Shown here in pieces: positions 40,800 through 48,308 of a stretch of DNA of 64,000 nt; the first letter of the stretch is position 1, and each line of letters starts with the position of its first letter. The notes beneath the pieces were generated by a model. That model searched no databases, was not told the origin of the DNA, and worked only from the letters and a program-made list of their open reading frames with translations. Position numbers and translations under genes: made by a program. This DNA comes from a virus. Location of the stretch: positions 543,745 through 607,744 of IMG/VR virus record IMGVR_UViG_3300046665_000548; one strand, written 5' to 3'.

Positions 40800-41494
40800 A
40801 CATGCAGCCTCTCGATATCCTCTACACTCCTCTTGATGTGCCCGACGTACCTGATGTCCCGTACAGTGATATCAAGGATTGGGCCGCGTCTGCATCGTTC
40901 AACGCCAAAGAAGATAGCTCTAAGATTTTTGGAAAAGACTATCCATGGCTCTTGGGCTATGCTCGTTACGACAGCACTTGGATTCAAGGTTTTGATACCC
41001 GCTTCAAAGTTCTTTGTGACTACGTACTAGATACGTTTCAACTTCAAGAGCGATGGTTGCAGGGTTTGGTGTTTCTTCCTGTTCGTCAAGACTTTATCGG
41101 CACAGGTTTCTGGCACTCCGATCATGACACTATTGGTCTGCGGTTCTATCTGGAAAACGATACGCCTGAAAATGCAATGCTTATGCGTTCATTCACGGAG
41201 CCATATACGGAGCGGCCGACGTGGGACATTCCCCATGATGGAGTTGAGCCGCGCATCAAGACGGTAACTCATCGATTGCAGATGCCAAAACTCAAGCAGG
41301 TGTTCTACATTAACAATGCGCGAGCAGTTCATGCAGTGCACGTCGAGAAACTGAATTCGAAGCGGGTCGCGGCAATCATATCGGTCAACAAGGCAACGCT
41401 AACGCGGATGCCCAAGTATGTGCGAGAGCTTATCATCAATTCGGCCGAGAATCATCCACAAGAACGACTGCTATGGGAGCCCGCGCATGACTGA
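40796..41494 (+). CDS. 2OG/Fe(II) oxygenase, group A paralogue 1
   Basis: 232 residues. Ligands H107-S-D109 in 'GFWHSDHD', distal H179 or H182 in 'ARAVHAVHVE' and R190 in 'NSKRVAAIIS'. Begins with 'LDILYTPLD', shared with the genes at 41487 and 42785. With the first of these it shares long identical runs such as 'GLRFYLENDTPENAMLM', so recent tandem duplication is likely. Substrate unknown. Confidence 0.75.
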   Translation: MNMQPLDILYTPLDVPDVPDVPYSDIKDWAASASFNAKEDSSKIFGKDYPWLLGYARYDSTWIQGFDTRFKVLCDYVLDTFQLQERWLQGLVFLPVRQDFIGTGFWHSDHDTIGLRFYLENDTPENAMLMRSFTEPYTERPTWDIPHDGVEPRIKTVTHRLQMPKLKQVFYINNARAVHAVHVEKLNSKRVAAIISVNKATLTRMPKYVRELIINSAENHPQERLLWEPAHD

Positions 41495-42173
41495 GCCTTG
41501 TGATATCCTCTATACGCCTCTCGATACGTCTGAGCCGCCTGACATCAACCACGCCGCCTTCATGGCTTGGGCCGAGTCTACCAAACTTCAGCGCGCCGAC
41601 AAAGACGGCTCGCATCGCCCCGGCTATCCTTGGAAAATAGCATACGGTCGTATTGATTGTGACTGGAAGTTCGATTTCAATAATCTCTTTCCCGAGATCA
41701 CCTCCTATGTCTTGGATACGTTTCAACTGCTAGAGCGACAGGTAGATACGATTTGTTTTCTTCCCGTTCGAAACGACTTCATCGGTACTGGATTTTGGCA
41801 TACCGACCGAGATCATCTCGGGCTTCGTTTCTATCTTGAGAATGATACTCCAGAAAACGCAATGCTGATGCGGCCATTGACCGAGCCGTTCAATACCCGC
41901 CAAGATTTCCAATATCCTGATGATGGGATCGCGCCGTTCATTCAGCCAATAGAATACGAATTGAGTATGCCTAAGCTACGGCAGACGTTCTTCATCAATA
42001 CGGCTCGATCTGTTCATGCAGTAAAGGTCACTAAACTCAACAGCGTGCGTATCGCAACTCTAGTAACGGTTAAAGGTGCAAACCTATTGCGAATGCCGAA
42101 ATACATCCGCAACCTTATAGTGGATTCCGCAGCCAAACATCCGGAGGCACTGTTGTGGACCCCACCAGTCTAA
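41487..42173 (+). CDS. 2OG/Fe(II) oxygenase, group A paralogue 2
   Basis: 228 residues; start at 41487 in an eight-base overlap with the previous gene (a longer open frame is ignored). H105-T-D107 in 'GFWHTDRD', H177 in 'ARSVHAVKV', R188 in 'NSVRIATLV'. Near-duplicate of paralogue 1 with different central loop (~35-60), which may set substrate choice. Overlaps the next gene by 19 bases. Confidence 0.75.
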   Translation: MTEPCDILYTPLDTSEPPDINHAAFMAWAESTKLQRADKDGSHRPGYPWKIAYGRIDCDWKFDFNNLFPEITSYVLDTFQLLERQVDTICFLPVRNDFIGTGFWHTDRDHLGLRFYLENDTPENAMLMRPLTEPFNTRQDFQYPDDGIAPFIQPIEYELSMPKLRQTFFINTARSVHAVKVTKLNSVRIATLVTVKGANLLRMPKYIRNLIVDSAAKHPEALLWTPPV

Positions 42174-42784
42174 TACTTGAGAGAATTATCCTTACGGCCG
42201 AACAGTGCCAGGATATTATCTCCTCCATCAATACGCGTTCACACATAGCTAGTCGCATTGGAACTCATTTTGAGAATGGAGATTACAAGGACATCATTGA
42301 TCGCAATCGTCGCCTGAGTTTTGATGGAACCTCTAAAAACCCCGAGTTGATACTCAATCCGCTCGAAGGCTTCCTAGACACCTTAGAGGAATTCTACAAC
42401 GTAAAGGTGGAGACGTGGGAGAAGCCCTTGATCCGTATCTACCCTGTTGGGGGCCTTTTTGAAGTTCATAGCGACGGCATTGGGATGCGAAAAAACAAGA
42501 CTTTCTACAAATGGAAAGATCGAGACTACAGTCTTATATTATTTCTGAGCGATGACTTTGATGGAGGAGAACTTTTCTTTCCGAATCTCGGGTACACGGT
42601 CAAACCTGAAGCGGGCAAGATGGTGTGTTTTCCTGCTGATAAAAGCGAGTTCGATCACGGTGTAAATCCGGTGACGCGTGGCACCCGAATTCAGATCATC
42701 TCGTTCTTGACCTGCGTGGGTACCACGAGAGAACACAACGAAGCATTGCAGGGTAAAAAGAACCCTTTCTTCAAAAGGACCTAA
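42155..42784 (+). CDS. 2OG/Fe(II) oxygenase, prolyl-4-hydroxylase type (B1)
   Basis: 209 residues. P4H-like pattern: 'YPVGGLFEVHSDG' with H105-S-D107, 'SLILFLSDDFDGGELFFPN' (jelly-roll strands), H168 in 'EFDHGV' and R178 in 'RGTRIQ'. First of four group B paralogues (also 43530, 44159, 44797). P4H-type enzymes hydroxylate Pro or other residues, free amino acids or nucleic-acid-linked groups. Abuts the next start. Confidence 0.8.
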   Translation: MDPTSLILERIILTAEQCQDIISSINTRSHIASRIGTHFENGDYKDIIDRNRRLSFDGTSKNPELILNPLEGFLDTLEEFYNVKVETWEKPLIRIYPVGGLFEVHSDGIGMRKNKTFYKWKDRDYSLILFLSDDFDGGELFFPNLGYTVKPEAGKMVCFPADKSEFDHGVNPVTRGTRIQIISFLTCVGTTREHNEALQGKKNPFFKRT

Positions 42785-43519
42785 ATGTCTCCACTCGATA
42801 TTATCTACACTCCTTTGATTACCAATAATCCTCCGCCTACTGGGCAGTACGAAAAAATATGCGAGTGGGTCGAAATCCAGCGGGCAGAGATAATCAAATC
42901 AGGTAAGAGGGCTTGGCATGTCTCGTTCGCTCGGATGGATGGAAAATGGCTTGGTGACTTTGAACAGCAGTTTCCGGAACTAGTTGATTACTGCCTGAAG
43001 GTCTACGATCTGAAGACGGACCAACTGGCATCGGTCATGTTGGGCGTAATTCAACCAACCCACTTCGGTCCAGGCTATTGGCATCGTGATCTCGATCACC
43101 CAGGACTGCGTTTCTATCTGGAGATCGATGATACCGTTAACACGCTCCAGGTGAAACTGACCAAAGAACCCTATGACGTTATGCCTGATAGCGTTGTGCC
43201 AACCAACGGTAAGGCTCCATGGCTTCAAGATGAGGTCTACGCGGCCAAGATGATAAAGCCGCGCCAGGGGTTCTTTCTCAACAGCATCCGCGCGATCCAC
43301 CAAACGAATATCAATATCCCAAATCCTCGACGTATCACGGTCACGATTGGGGTGAAGGACATCAACATGAAGCGGTTGTACAAGCCTCTCAATGATCTGA
43401 TCATGCAATCGACGGAAGAGTATAGCGATTGCGTCATTCGGTGGACACCGCAAGGAAGTAAAATTAACGCACAATTTCTCACCACTGATGGCCGCGATCT
43501 GGGCCTAGGCGGCAAGTAG
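42785..43519 (+). CDS. 2OG/Fe(II) oxygenase, group A paralogue 3
   Basis: 244 residues starting directly after the previous stop. Opens 'SPLDIIYTPLI' and carries H100-R-D102 in 'GYWHRDLDHPGLRFYLE', with a distal 'RAIHQTN' and 'RRITVTIG' for the last His and Arg. More diverged than paralogues 1 and 2. Sits between two group B genes, so the two groups are interleaved. Confidence 0.72.
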   Translation: MSPLDIIYTPLITNNPPPTGQYEKICEWVEIQRAEIIKSGKRAWHVSFARMDGKWLGDFEQQFPELVDYCLKVYDLKTDQLASVMLGVIQPTHFGPGYWHRDLDHPGLRFYLEIDDTVNTLQVKLTKEPYDVMPDSVVPTNGKAPWLQDEVYAAKMIKPRQGFFLNSIRAIHQTNINIPNPRRITVTIGVKDINMKRLYKPLNDLIMQSTEEYSDCVIRWTPQGSKINAQFLTTDGRDLGLGGK

Positions 43520-43529
43520 GAGAACGGCT

Positions 43530-44162
43530 TTGCGACTACCTCGTGATAAAATTCTCGTTAAGGACATCTTGACGGTTGAAGAATGCAAAGACCTGATTGA
43601 GAAGATGGACAAGAGTTGCACGAAGACATCTCCAGCGCTGTTGGCCGCCTCGAATACAGTGGTGATGGATTTTACCAACCGGTTCACCTATCAATCGTCT
43701 ATTCCTCACGAACCTGACTGCTATCCTTTACTGGAAAGAGCGGCAAAGGCTATCGATGAATTTTTCTCAGTGGAAATCGAACATTGGGAGACACCTTCGT
43801 TCAAGATATATCCTGTTGGTGGCCACTTCTCTCTCCACGCGGACACGATATTGGATAGCAATGGAAGAGGTATAAAGTTCCAGGACCGCGACTATTCGGC
43901 TATCTTGTTTCTCAACGACGATTACGAAGGCGGCGAACTAGTTTTTCCAGATTTGAAGGTTACGGTGTCTGCGTCTGTTGGCCGACTAGTATCATTTCCG
44001 TGCACGCGAGCTTACATGCATAAGGTCGAAAAAGTTACTGCGGGAACGCGTTATCAAATTCTGACTTTCTTGAAGGCGAAAGGCACGAAGATCGAACACG
44101 ATCCAGCAGTTTACGGCAGGCTCTATCCTAGGGTGGATCGCAAGACCTGGGAGATCAGATGA
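43530..44162 (+). CDS. 2OG/Fe(II) oxygenase, prolyl-4-hydroxylase type (B2)
   Basis: 210 residues. TTG start ten bases after a stop, with AGGAGAA as ribosome-binding site. H103-A-D105 in 'FSLHADTI', 'SAILFLNDDYEGGELVFPDL', H164 in 'YMHKVE' and R174 in 'GTRYQIL'. Overlaps the next start by four bases. Confidence 0.8.
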   Translation: MRLPRDKILVKDILTVEECKDLIEKMDKSCTKTSPALLAASNTVVMDFTNRFTYQSSIPHEPDCYPLLERAAKAIDEFFSVEIEHWETPSFKIYPVGGHFSLHADTILDSNGRGIKFQDRDYSAILFLNDDYEGGELVFPDLKVTVSASVGRLVSFPCTRAYMHKVEKVTAGTRYQILTFLKAKGTKIEHDPAVYGRLYPRVDRKTWEIR

Positions 44163-44800
44163 TCGAGCCAGAAAATGACCGTAAGATGATCTACATCACT
44201 GATCTGATCACCCGAGATGAGTGCAATCGGATTATCGATACCCTTGATAAGTCATCGACTGTTCTTGCCGCACTGAATCCTGTCAATGGCGATTTTTCAG
44301 TAGACAAATCGAAGCGATATGCGTTTGACACTGACACGAATGATGATCAGGTCAAAGACCGGATCATGCTGACTGCTTGCCCCAAGATCGAAGACTACTT
44401 CGATTGCGAGATTGAATGGTGGGAAGAACCTCGTTTCAAGATTTATCGCAAGGGTTGTCATTTTGGGTTGCACGCCGACGCTGTACATTTGCACGAAGGC
44501 AAGTCGATCAAATACTGCGACCGCGATTTTTCGTTCATCCTCTTCCTAAATGATAATTACGAAGGCGGGAACCTGTCCTTTCCCGAATTCAATCTAACGG
44601 TGCCGCCAAAGGCGGGCCGCATGGTCGTGTTTCCACCAGATGCAAGGTTTATGCACCGCGTGCTGCCTGTGACCCAAGGGGAGCGCTTCCAGATGCTTGG
44701 ATGGCTACGCGCTAAGGATACGGCTCAAGAACATAACCCGGCTCTCCACGGCCCTTTTCTGCCTCGTGTGGACCGCAACACCTTGGAGAGACTGACATGA
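44159..44800 (+). CDS. 2OG/Fe(II) oxygenase, prolyl-4-hydroxylase type (B3)
   Basis: 213 residues. H105-A-D107 in 'FGLHADAV', 'SFILFLNDNYEGGNLSFPEF', H166 in 'FMHRVLP' and R176 in 'GERFQML'. Coupled to both neighbours by four-base overlaps. Shares 'RVDRxTxE' at its end with B2. Confidence 0.8.
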   Translation: MIEPENDRKMIYITDLITRDECNRIIDTLDKSSTVLAALNPVNGDFSVDKSKRYAFDTDTNDDQVKDRIMLTACPKIEDYFDCEIEWWEEPRFKIYRKGCHFGLHADAVHLHEGKSIKYCDRDFSFILFLNDNYEGGNLSFPEFNLTVPPKAGRMVVFPPDARFMHRVLPVTQGERFQMLGWLRAKDTAQEHNPALHGPFLPRVDRNTLERLT

Positions 44801-45465
44801 AGATGCCGCGCGAATTGATCTACATCAATCCAGACTTCATTGATCCTGCGATCTGCGATCACATTAGAAACTGCATGGACCCTACATCGACCGATCTGGC
44901 GATTAAAAACCACCTTGCATCCAACAACCAAGTTCATCGTATCACTGATAAAAGCCAGCAGTACGTCTATAATACCACTTGCAGCGATATGCTGGCTGTG
45001 CACACGCAAATGCATCGTGCCAGCTTCGAACTAGACAAGTTTTACGGCAAGACCGTCGAGAAGTGGGAGGTGCCGATGGTCCGCATCTATCCAACCGGTG
45101 GCCATTTTGGTTTGCACGTCGATGCGATTCTCGAAGAGGATGGCAAAAAGATCGCATATATGGATCGCGAATACACGGTCATCATGTGGATGAACGATGA
45201 TTACGAAGGCGGCGTGCTGCGTTTCCCTGAATTGAAGGTCGAAGTGCCGCCGAAGATCGGCCAGATGGTGATGTTCCCGGCCGACCGCCGCTTTTTGCAC
45301 GAGGTGACCCAGGTCACCAAAGGTCTACGCTATCAGGTCATGACCTGGATGGCGGTGGAAGGCGGCGTTCGCAACCATGACATCGCCAAACACGGGGCGA
45401 TGGTGTCGCAAATCTGGAGAAAGCAGTGGGAAACCGAGCGGGGAGAAAACGCTCAACCCTTGTAA
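44797..45465 (+). CDS. 2OG/Fe(II) oxygenase, prolyl-4-hydroxylase type (B4)
   Basis: 222 residues. H107-V-D109 in 'FGLHVDAI', 'TVIMWMNDDYEGGVLRFPEL', H168 in 'FLHEVT' and R178 in 'GLRYQVM'. Last plus-strand gene of the locus; its 3' part is GC-richer than the other members. Convergent with the minus-strand block that follows. Confidence 0.8.
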   Translation: MKMPRELIYINPDFIDPAICDHIRNCMDPTSTDLAIKNHLASNNQVHRITDKSQQYVYNTTCSDMLAVHTQMHRASFELDKFYGKTVEKWEVPMVRIYPTGGHFGLHVDAILEEDGKKIAYMDREYTVIMWMNDDYEGGVLRFPELKVEVPPKIGQMVMFPADRRFLHEVTQVTKGLRYQVMTWMAVEGGVRNHDIAKHGAMVSQIWRKQWETERGENAQPL

Positions 45466-45477
45466 CTACTTACGGCG

Positions 45478-45621
45478 TCACCGTCTAATCGTCGGCGTCG
45501 ATAGCATGACGATCTTTTCATACATCGGGCAAATGAACAGAGACGTACCTCTCCGAAGTTTAGCCAGATACCGATACTTGATCTCGATGCGGATGCTGTT
45601 GCGTCTTTGAAGGACAGTCAT
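45478..45621 (-). CDS. Small basic hypothetical protein (47 aa)
   Basis: ATG at 45621 with GAGAAG upstream; Arg/Ile-rich product starting MTVLQRRNSIRIEIK. Lies 33 bases after the 77-residue gene on the same strand, so it may share its transcript. Short, hence uncertain. Confidence 0.4.
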   Translation of the reverse strand: MTVLQRRNSIRIEIKYRYLAKLRRGTSLFICPMYEKIVMLSTPTIRR

Positions 45622-45653
45622 TGCTCATCTTCTCTCAAGTGCTTGGATTGGCC

Positions 45654-45887
45654 TTAGACCCACTTGTTCCGAATCAGAAAATCTACCAACTCGACCCGAG
45701 TGCCTTCGCGATAACGACCACCGGCCGGGGAAACGTAATATACGGTCTTGCCGTCCCGGCAGAGTTCCCCGATCATGTTGATCGCCGCATCATACTGGCG
45801 ATCACCACGGGCAATAGCTGCATCTTCGTTCTTCATGCGGCGGCTCTGGCGACCGTCCAAGAAAGCTTCGTAGGATTGCTTGGCCAT
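45654..45887 (-). CDS. Hypothetical early-type protein (77 aa)
   Basis: Start at 45887 after CGGAGACAGTC. Has its own promoter at 45910-45937. Basic helical first half ('KQSYEAFLDGRQSRRMKNEDAAIARGDRQYD') and a strand-rich end. Not recognised. Confidence 0.6.
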   Translation of the reverse strand: MAKQSYEAFLDGRQSRRMKNEDAAIARGDRQYDAAINMIGELCRDGKTVYYVSPAGGRYREGTRVELVDFLIRNKWV

Positions 45888-45909
45888 GACTGTCTCCGTT
45901 GATAGACGC

Positions 45910-45937
45910 AATCTACCACGATTTTGCAATATGTCAA
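45910..45937 (-). promoter_or_regulatory. Early-type promoter
   Basis: Minus strand: TTGACA, 16-base spacer ending CGTGG, TAGATT. Same core as at 46714 and 5348. Confidence 0.65.
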
Positions 45938-46107
45938 GCAGGACGAGCAAGCAATTTCAATTGATCATTGGTCCTGAACCACTTTGACAAATCCTCGTAA
46001 TCCCGGACGACATATTCGTCGCCCGAAATCTTGACTACCTCACCGACAAAAGCGGCCTTGCCTTTGGAGGCCACGGACCTCACCCGATCCCGAACCTTGA
46101 AAGTCAT
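45934..46107 (-). CDS. Small hypothetical protein (57 aa), SH3-like
   Basis: Start at 46107. 'FKVRDRVRSVASKGKAAFVGEVVKISGDEYVVRDYED' follows the strand order of small SH3/KOW-type barrels. Eight bases after the 189-residue gene. Function unknown. Confidence 0.5.
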   Translation of the reverse strand: MTFKVRDRVRSVASKGKAAFVGEVVKISGDEYVVRDYEDLSKWFRTNDQLKLLARPA

Positions 46108-46115
46108 GTGCCGCC

Positions 46116-46685
46116 TTAGTGGTAGGAGGACCAGCGGAGTTCCTTGCCGTCCCACAGCGAGGCATGATGGTCGTCAATCTTGAGGGAAGGCTTTCCGCCG
46201 AACATGGCAACCTGCTTGCGCTGCGGCTTTTCCTTCTCAAGGAAAGCGTCCTTCACGGCCACGCAGTAGCCGGTATCGGAACCCGTATTGGTGCTGTTCT
46301 GGCCGATCTTGCGAACCTCGACCGAGCGGTCGCTGATCACGCGGGTGACCTGATAGAAATCGACGTTGGTCTGCTCGTAGCCCCAGGACGTGTAGAAGAT
46401 CGCGCCGACCTCGACATTGTGGGGAGCATTGCGAGCCTTGCGCCGCTCGGCAATGAGATTCTTGTGGGCGGTCACGCCCTCGAAGAAATCACGCACGCGC
46501 TGTTCGCGGCTCTTGAGGGTCGAATAGCGGTGATTGAAGACTGGCTTCTGTGCCTTCGGGAGGAAGCCCATCGCGTAAGGCTTGCCGATCCGCTCATACA
46601 CGTAGACGACCGCATCGGAGTTCTTGTCCGCCACCTTGATGGCACCCTTCGGGATGAAGAACTCGCGGGTCATCTGCATGCGCAT
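46116..46685 (-). CDS. Conserved hypothetical early-type protein (189 aa)
   Basis: Start at 46685 with GGAGAG eight bases upstream and the promoter at 46714-46741. 'MTREFFIPKGAIKVADKNSDAVVYVYE' and 'NVEVGAIFYTSWGYEQTNVDFYQVTRV' are segments I associate with a protein found on rhizobial replicons and phages; its role is not known to me. GC-rich, mixed alpha/beta. Confidence 0.65.
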   Translation of the reverse strand: MRMQMTREFFIPKGAIKVADKNSDAVVYVYERIGKPYAMGFLPKAQKPVFNHRYSTLKSREQRVRDFFEGVTAHKNLIAERRKARNAPHNVEVGAIFYTSWGYEQTNVDFYQVTRVISDRSVEVRKIGQNSTNTGSDTGYCVAVKDAFLEKEKPQRKQVAMFGGKPSLKIDDHHASLWDGKELRWSSYH

Positions 46686-46713
46686 GGGGTGTTCTCTCCG
46701 TTTCGATAGACCC

Positions 46714-46741
46714 AATCTACCACGATTCGAAGATTCGTCAA
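46714..46741 (-). promoter_or_regulatory. Early-type promoter
   Basis: Minus strand: TTGACG, 16-base spacer ending CGTGG, TAGATT; 28 bases before the 189-residue gene. Confidence 0.65.
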
Positions 46742-46747
46742 GTCCTA

Positions 46748-47110
46748 TTACCAGCTTGACGAATAATAAACCCGATATCCGGCCAAAAGCGCGCGCGTCG
46801 CTAGAGTCAAGAATTCCTGATCGTATTCGAAATCCTTGGGGTCGGATTTTCCGAAAAAGAAACCCTCCGTATAGGGTAACTGCCGTTTTTCAACGGCCTC
46901 GGCAAGCTCCGCGATATCTTGGACTGTAAGTTCAACATAAACGCTCGAATGAAATTCTTCGGGGTCAGTAACGCCTGACTTGCGCGCGTATAGCTGTTGC
47001 ATCCAACCATGCATGTTGGGATGCTTGCGCCACTCGTAGATTTCCTCTCCCTTCCAATGGTCCTCGGGGATAGCCCCAAGGACCTGGAACGCCGTCATAT
47101 CAAGACCCAT
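46748..47110 (-). CDS. Conserved hypothetical protein, 'MGLDM...WRKH' family (120 aa)
   Basis: Start at 47110. The pattern 'MGLDMTAFQ ... YEWRKHPNMHGWMQQLY ... GFFFGKSDP' is a widespread phage/bacterial family of unknown function (Trp-Arg-Lys-His, His-Gly-Trp and Gly-Phe-Phe-Phe-Gly signatures). Overlaps the end of the synthetase-like gene by 11 bases. Confidence 0.7.
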   Translation of the reverse strand: MGLDMTAFQVLGAIPEDHWKGEEIYEWRKHPNMHGWMQQLYARKSGVTDPEEFHSSVYVELTVQDIAELAEAVEKRQLPYTEGFFFGKSDPKDFEYDQEFLTLATRALLAGYRVYYSSSW

Positions 47111-47858
47111 TGCCAGACCCTCTCTCCGACCCACGATCCCAGCCCTCCACCGCGACAAGACGATCTAGGCCCACCGCGACCTCCAACACGATACGTCGCT
47201 TTTGATTCGGGTCAGAAGGCTGCGGGAAGTCGGTGCGCGTCGAAATCGAACACATTTCCTTCCAATCGCCGTTGAACGGAACCTCGACATCGCGGGTCTC
47301 CTGCGAGTATGAGGGTAGACGATCACTGGCCACGATTCGGTACTCCGGCGTGCCGGTGATCTTCCGAATAGCCTCGCCTACGGCTGGCTCAACCGCGCCC
47401 CGGTAGTCGGCCATCGTGCCTTCCGTGTACACGCACTGCCATTCGGCCTGATAGAACTCATTGAGCCGCAGCGTGCCCCAGCGAGCGCCATCCTGCGTTT
47501 CGCGGCGGAAGCTCTTACCGACCTGCCAGACACAGAGCGGCAGCTTGAAGCGCGTGGTCTTCAAGATGTGGTCCGCATACAGATAGCTCGAAGCAGTGGT
47601 CTCGGCGCGCATGGCAGCCGCGTCTTCTCCCAGCTTGGCTTGGAGCAGGAAGATGTCATCCTCTGTATATGCTTCGGAAATGAACTTGCGCGGCGTCAGA
47701 AGAGGACCCTCGACGCGATGGAAAGCCCATCCCTGGTTCATAGCCAGCAAAGCACCGGAAATCGCCTGATGCAAGGTCTGCACGGCCTGATCCCGAAGCA
47801 GGATTTCCCGCTCGGTCCAGAAACGAAGGCCACCAAAGCCGTATAAAGCCTCGCTCAT
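47100..47858 (-). CDS. GlyRS-like class II aminoacyl-tRNA synthetase core
   Basis: 252 residues. Motif 2 is seen in 'VGKSFRRETQDGARWGTLRLNEFYQAEW' (~113-140), closest to glycyl-tRNA synthetase, and motif 3 in 'VLEVAVGLDRLVAV' (~225-238). There is no anticodon-binding domain, so it is about half the size of a real GlyRS. Could be a tRNA-modifying or amino-acid-activating paralogue. Overlaps its upstream gene by four bases and stands two genes after a threonyl-tRNA synthetase. Confidence 0.65.
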   Translation of the reverse strand: MSEALYGFGGLRFWTEREILLRDQAVQTLHQAISGALLAMNQGWAFHRVEGPLLTPRKFISEAYTEDDIFLLQAKLGEDAAAMRAETTASSYLYADHILKTTRFKLPLCVWQVGKSFRRETQDGARWGTLRLNEFYQAEWQCVYTEGTMADYRGAVEPAVGEAIRKITGTPEYRIVASDRLPSYSQETRDVEVPFNGDWKEMCSISTRTDFPQPSDPNQKRRIVLEVAVGLDRLVAVEGWDRGSERGSGNGS

Positions 47859-48292
47859 AGAAATTCCTCGACTGGATAAACATCTGCTACGTTGTGATCG
47901 ACTACCACAACAGCAACGCCTTGTATAGAGGCTAGCTTATTTTGGGCATCAACATCAAAGATACCTAGAATGTCCTGGATGCCGTCGCGTCTAGCTAGAC
48001 CTCTGGCAAATGGAACCTCGCCGCGATCCCGCAATGCTTGCCAGTTATTACCCGGCATAAGCATCTCGGCTATCGGTTGACCATTGGGATCATCGACGTT
48101 GATGAGCGTGATCACGGCGAATTCGGGCGAATGACCAAGCTCGGTGATACGCTGAGAAAAATGCCGAATGCGATCTTGTTGTAACTCGGCCGTCCGCCGA
48201 CAGTTGTGTCTAGCAACTGCCAGCATCATCCCAACAGCGGCAGGATCATCAAGAATCAGTTGCCCATTCTCGTCTTTGTAAACGGTCGCCAT
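47855..48292 (-). CDS. Hypothetical protein between two synthetase-like genes (145 aa)
   Basis: Coupled to the GlyRS-like gene (four-base overlap) and 17 bases after the ThrRS gene. Helical N-terminus, then an alpha/beta region with 'SPEFAVITLINVDDPNGQPIAEML'. Could be a carrier or partner, but no phosphopantetheine or other motif is visible. Confidence 0.55.
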   Translation of the reverse strand: MATVYKDENGQLILDDPAAVGMMLAVARHNCRRTAELQQDRIRHFSQRITELGHSPEFAVITLINVDDPNGQPIAEMLMPGNNWQALRDRGEVPFARGLARRDGIQDILGIFDVDAQNKLASIQGVAVVVVDHNVADVYPVEEFL

Positions 48293-48308
48293 TTTGATCC
48301 CTCGATAA

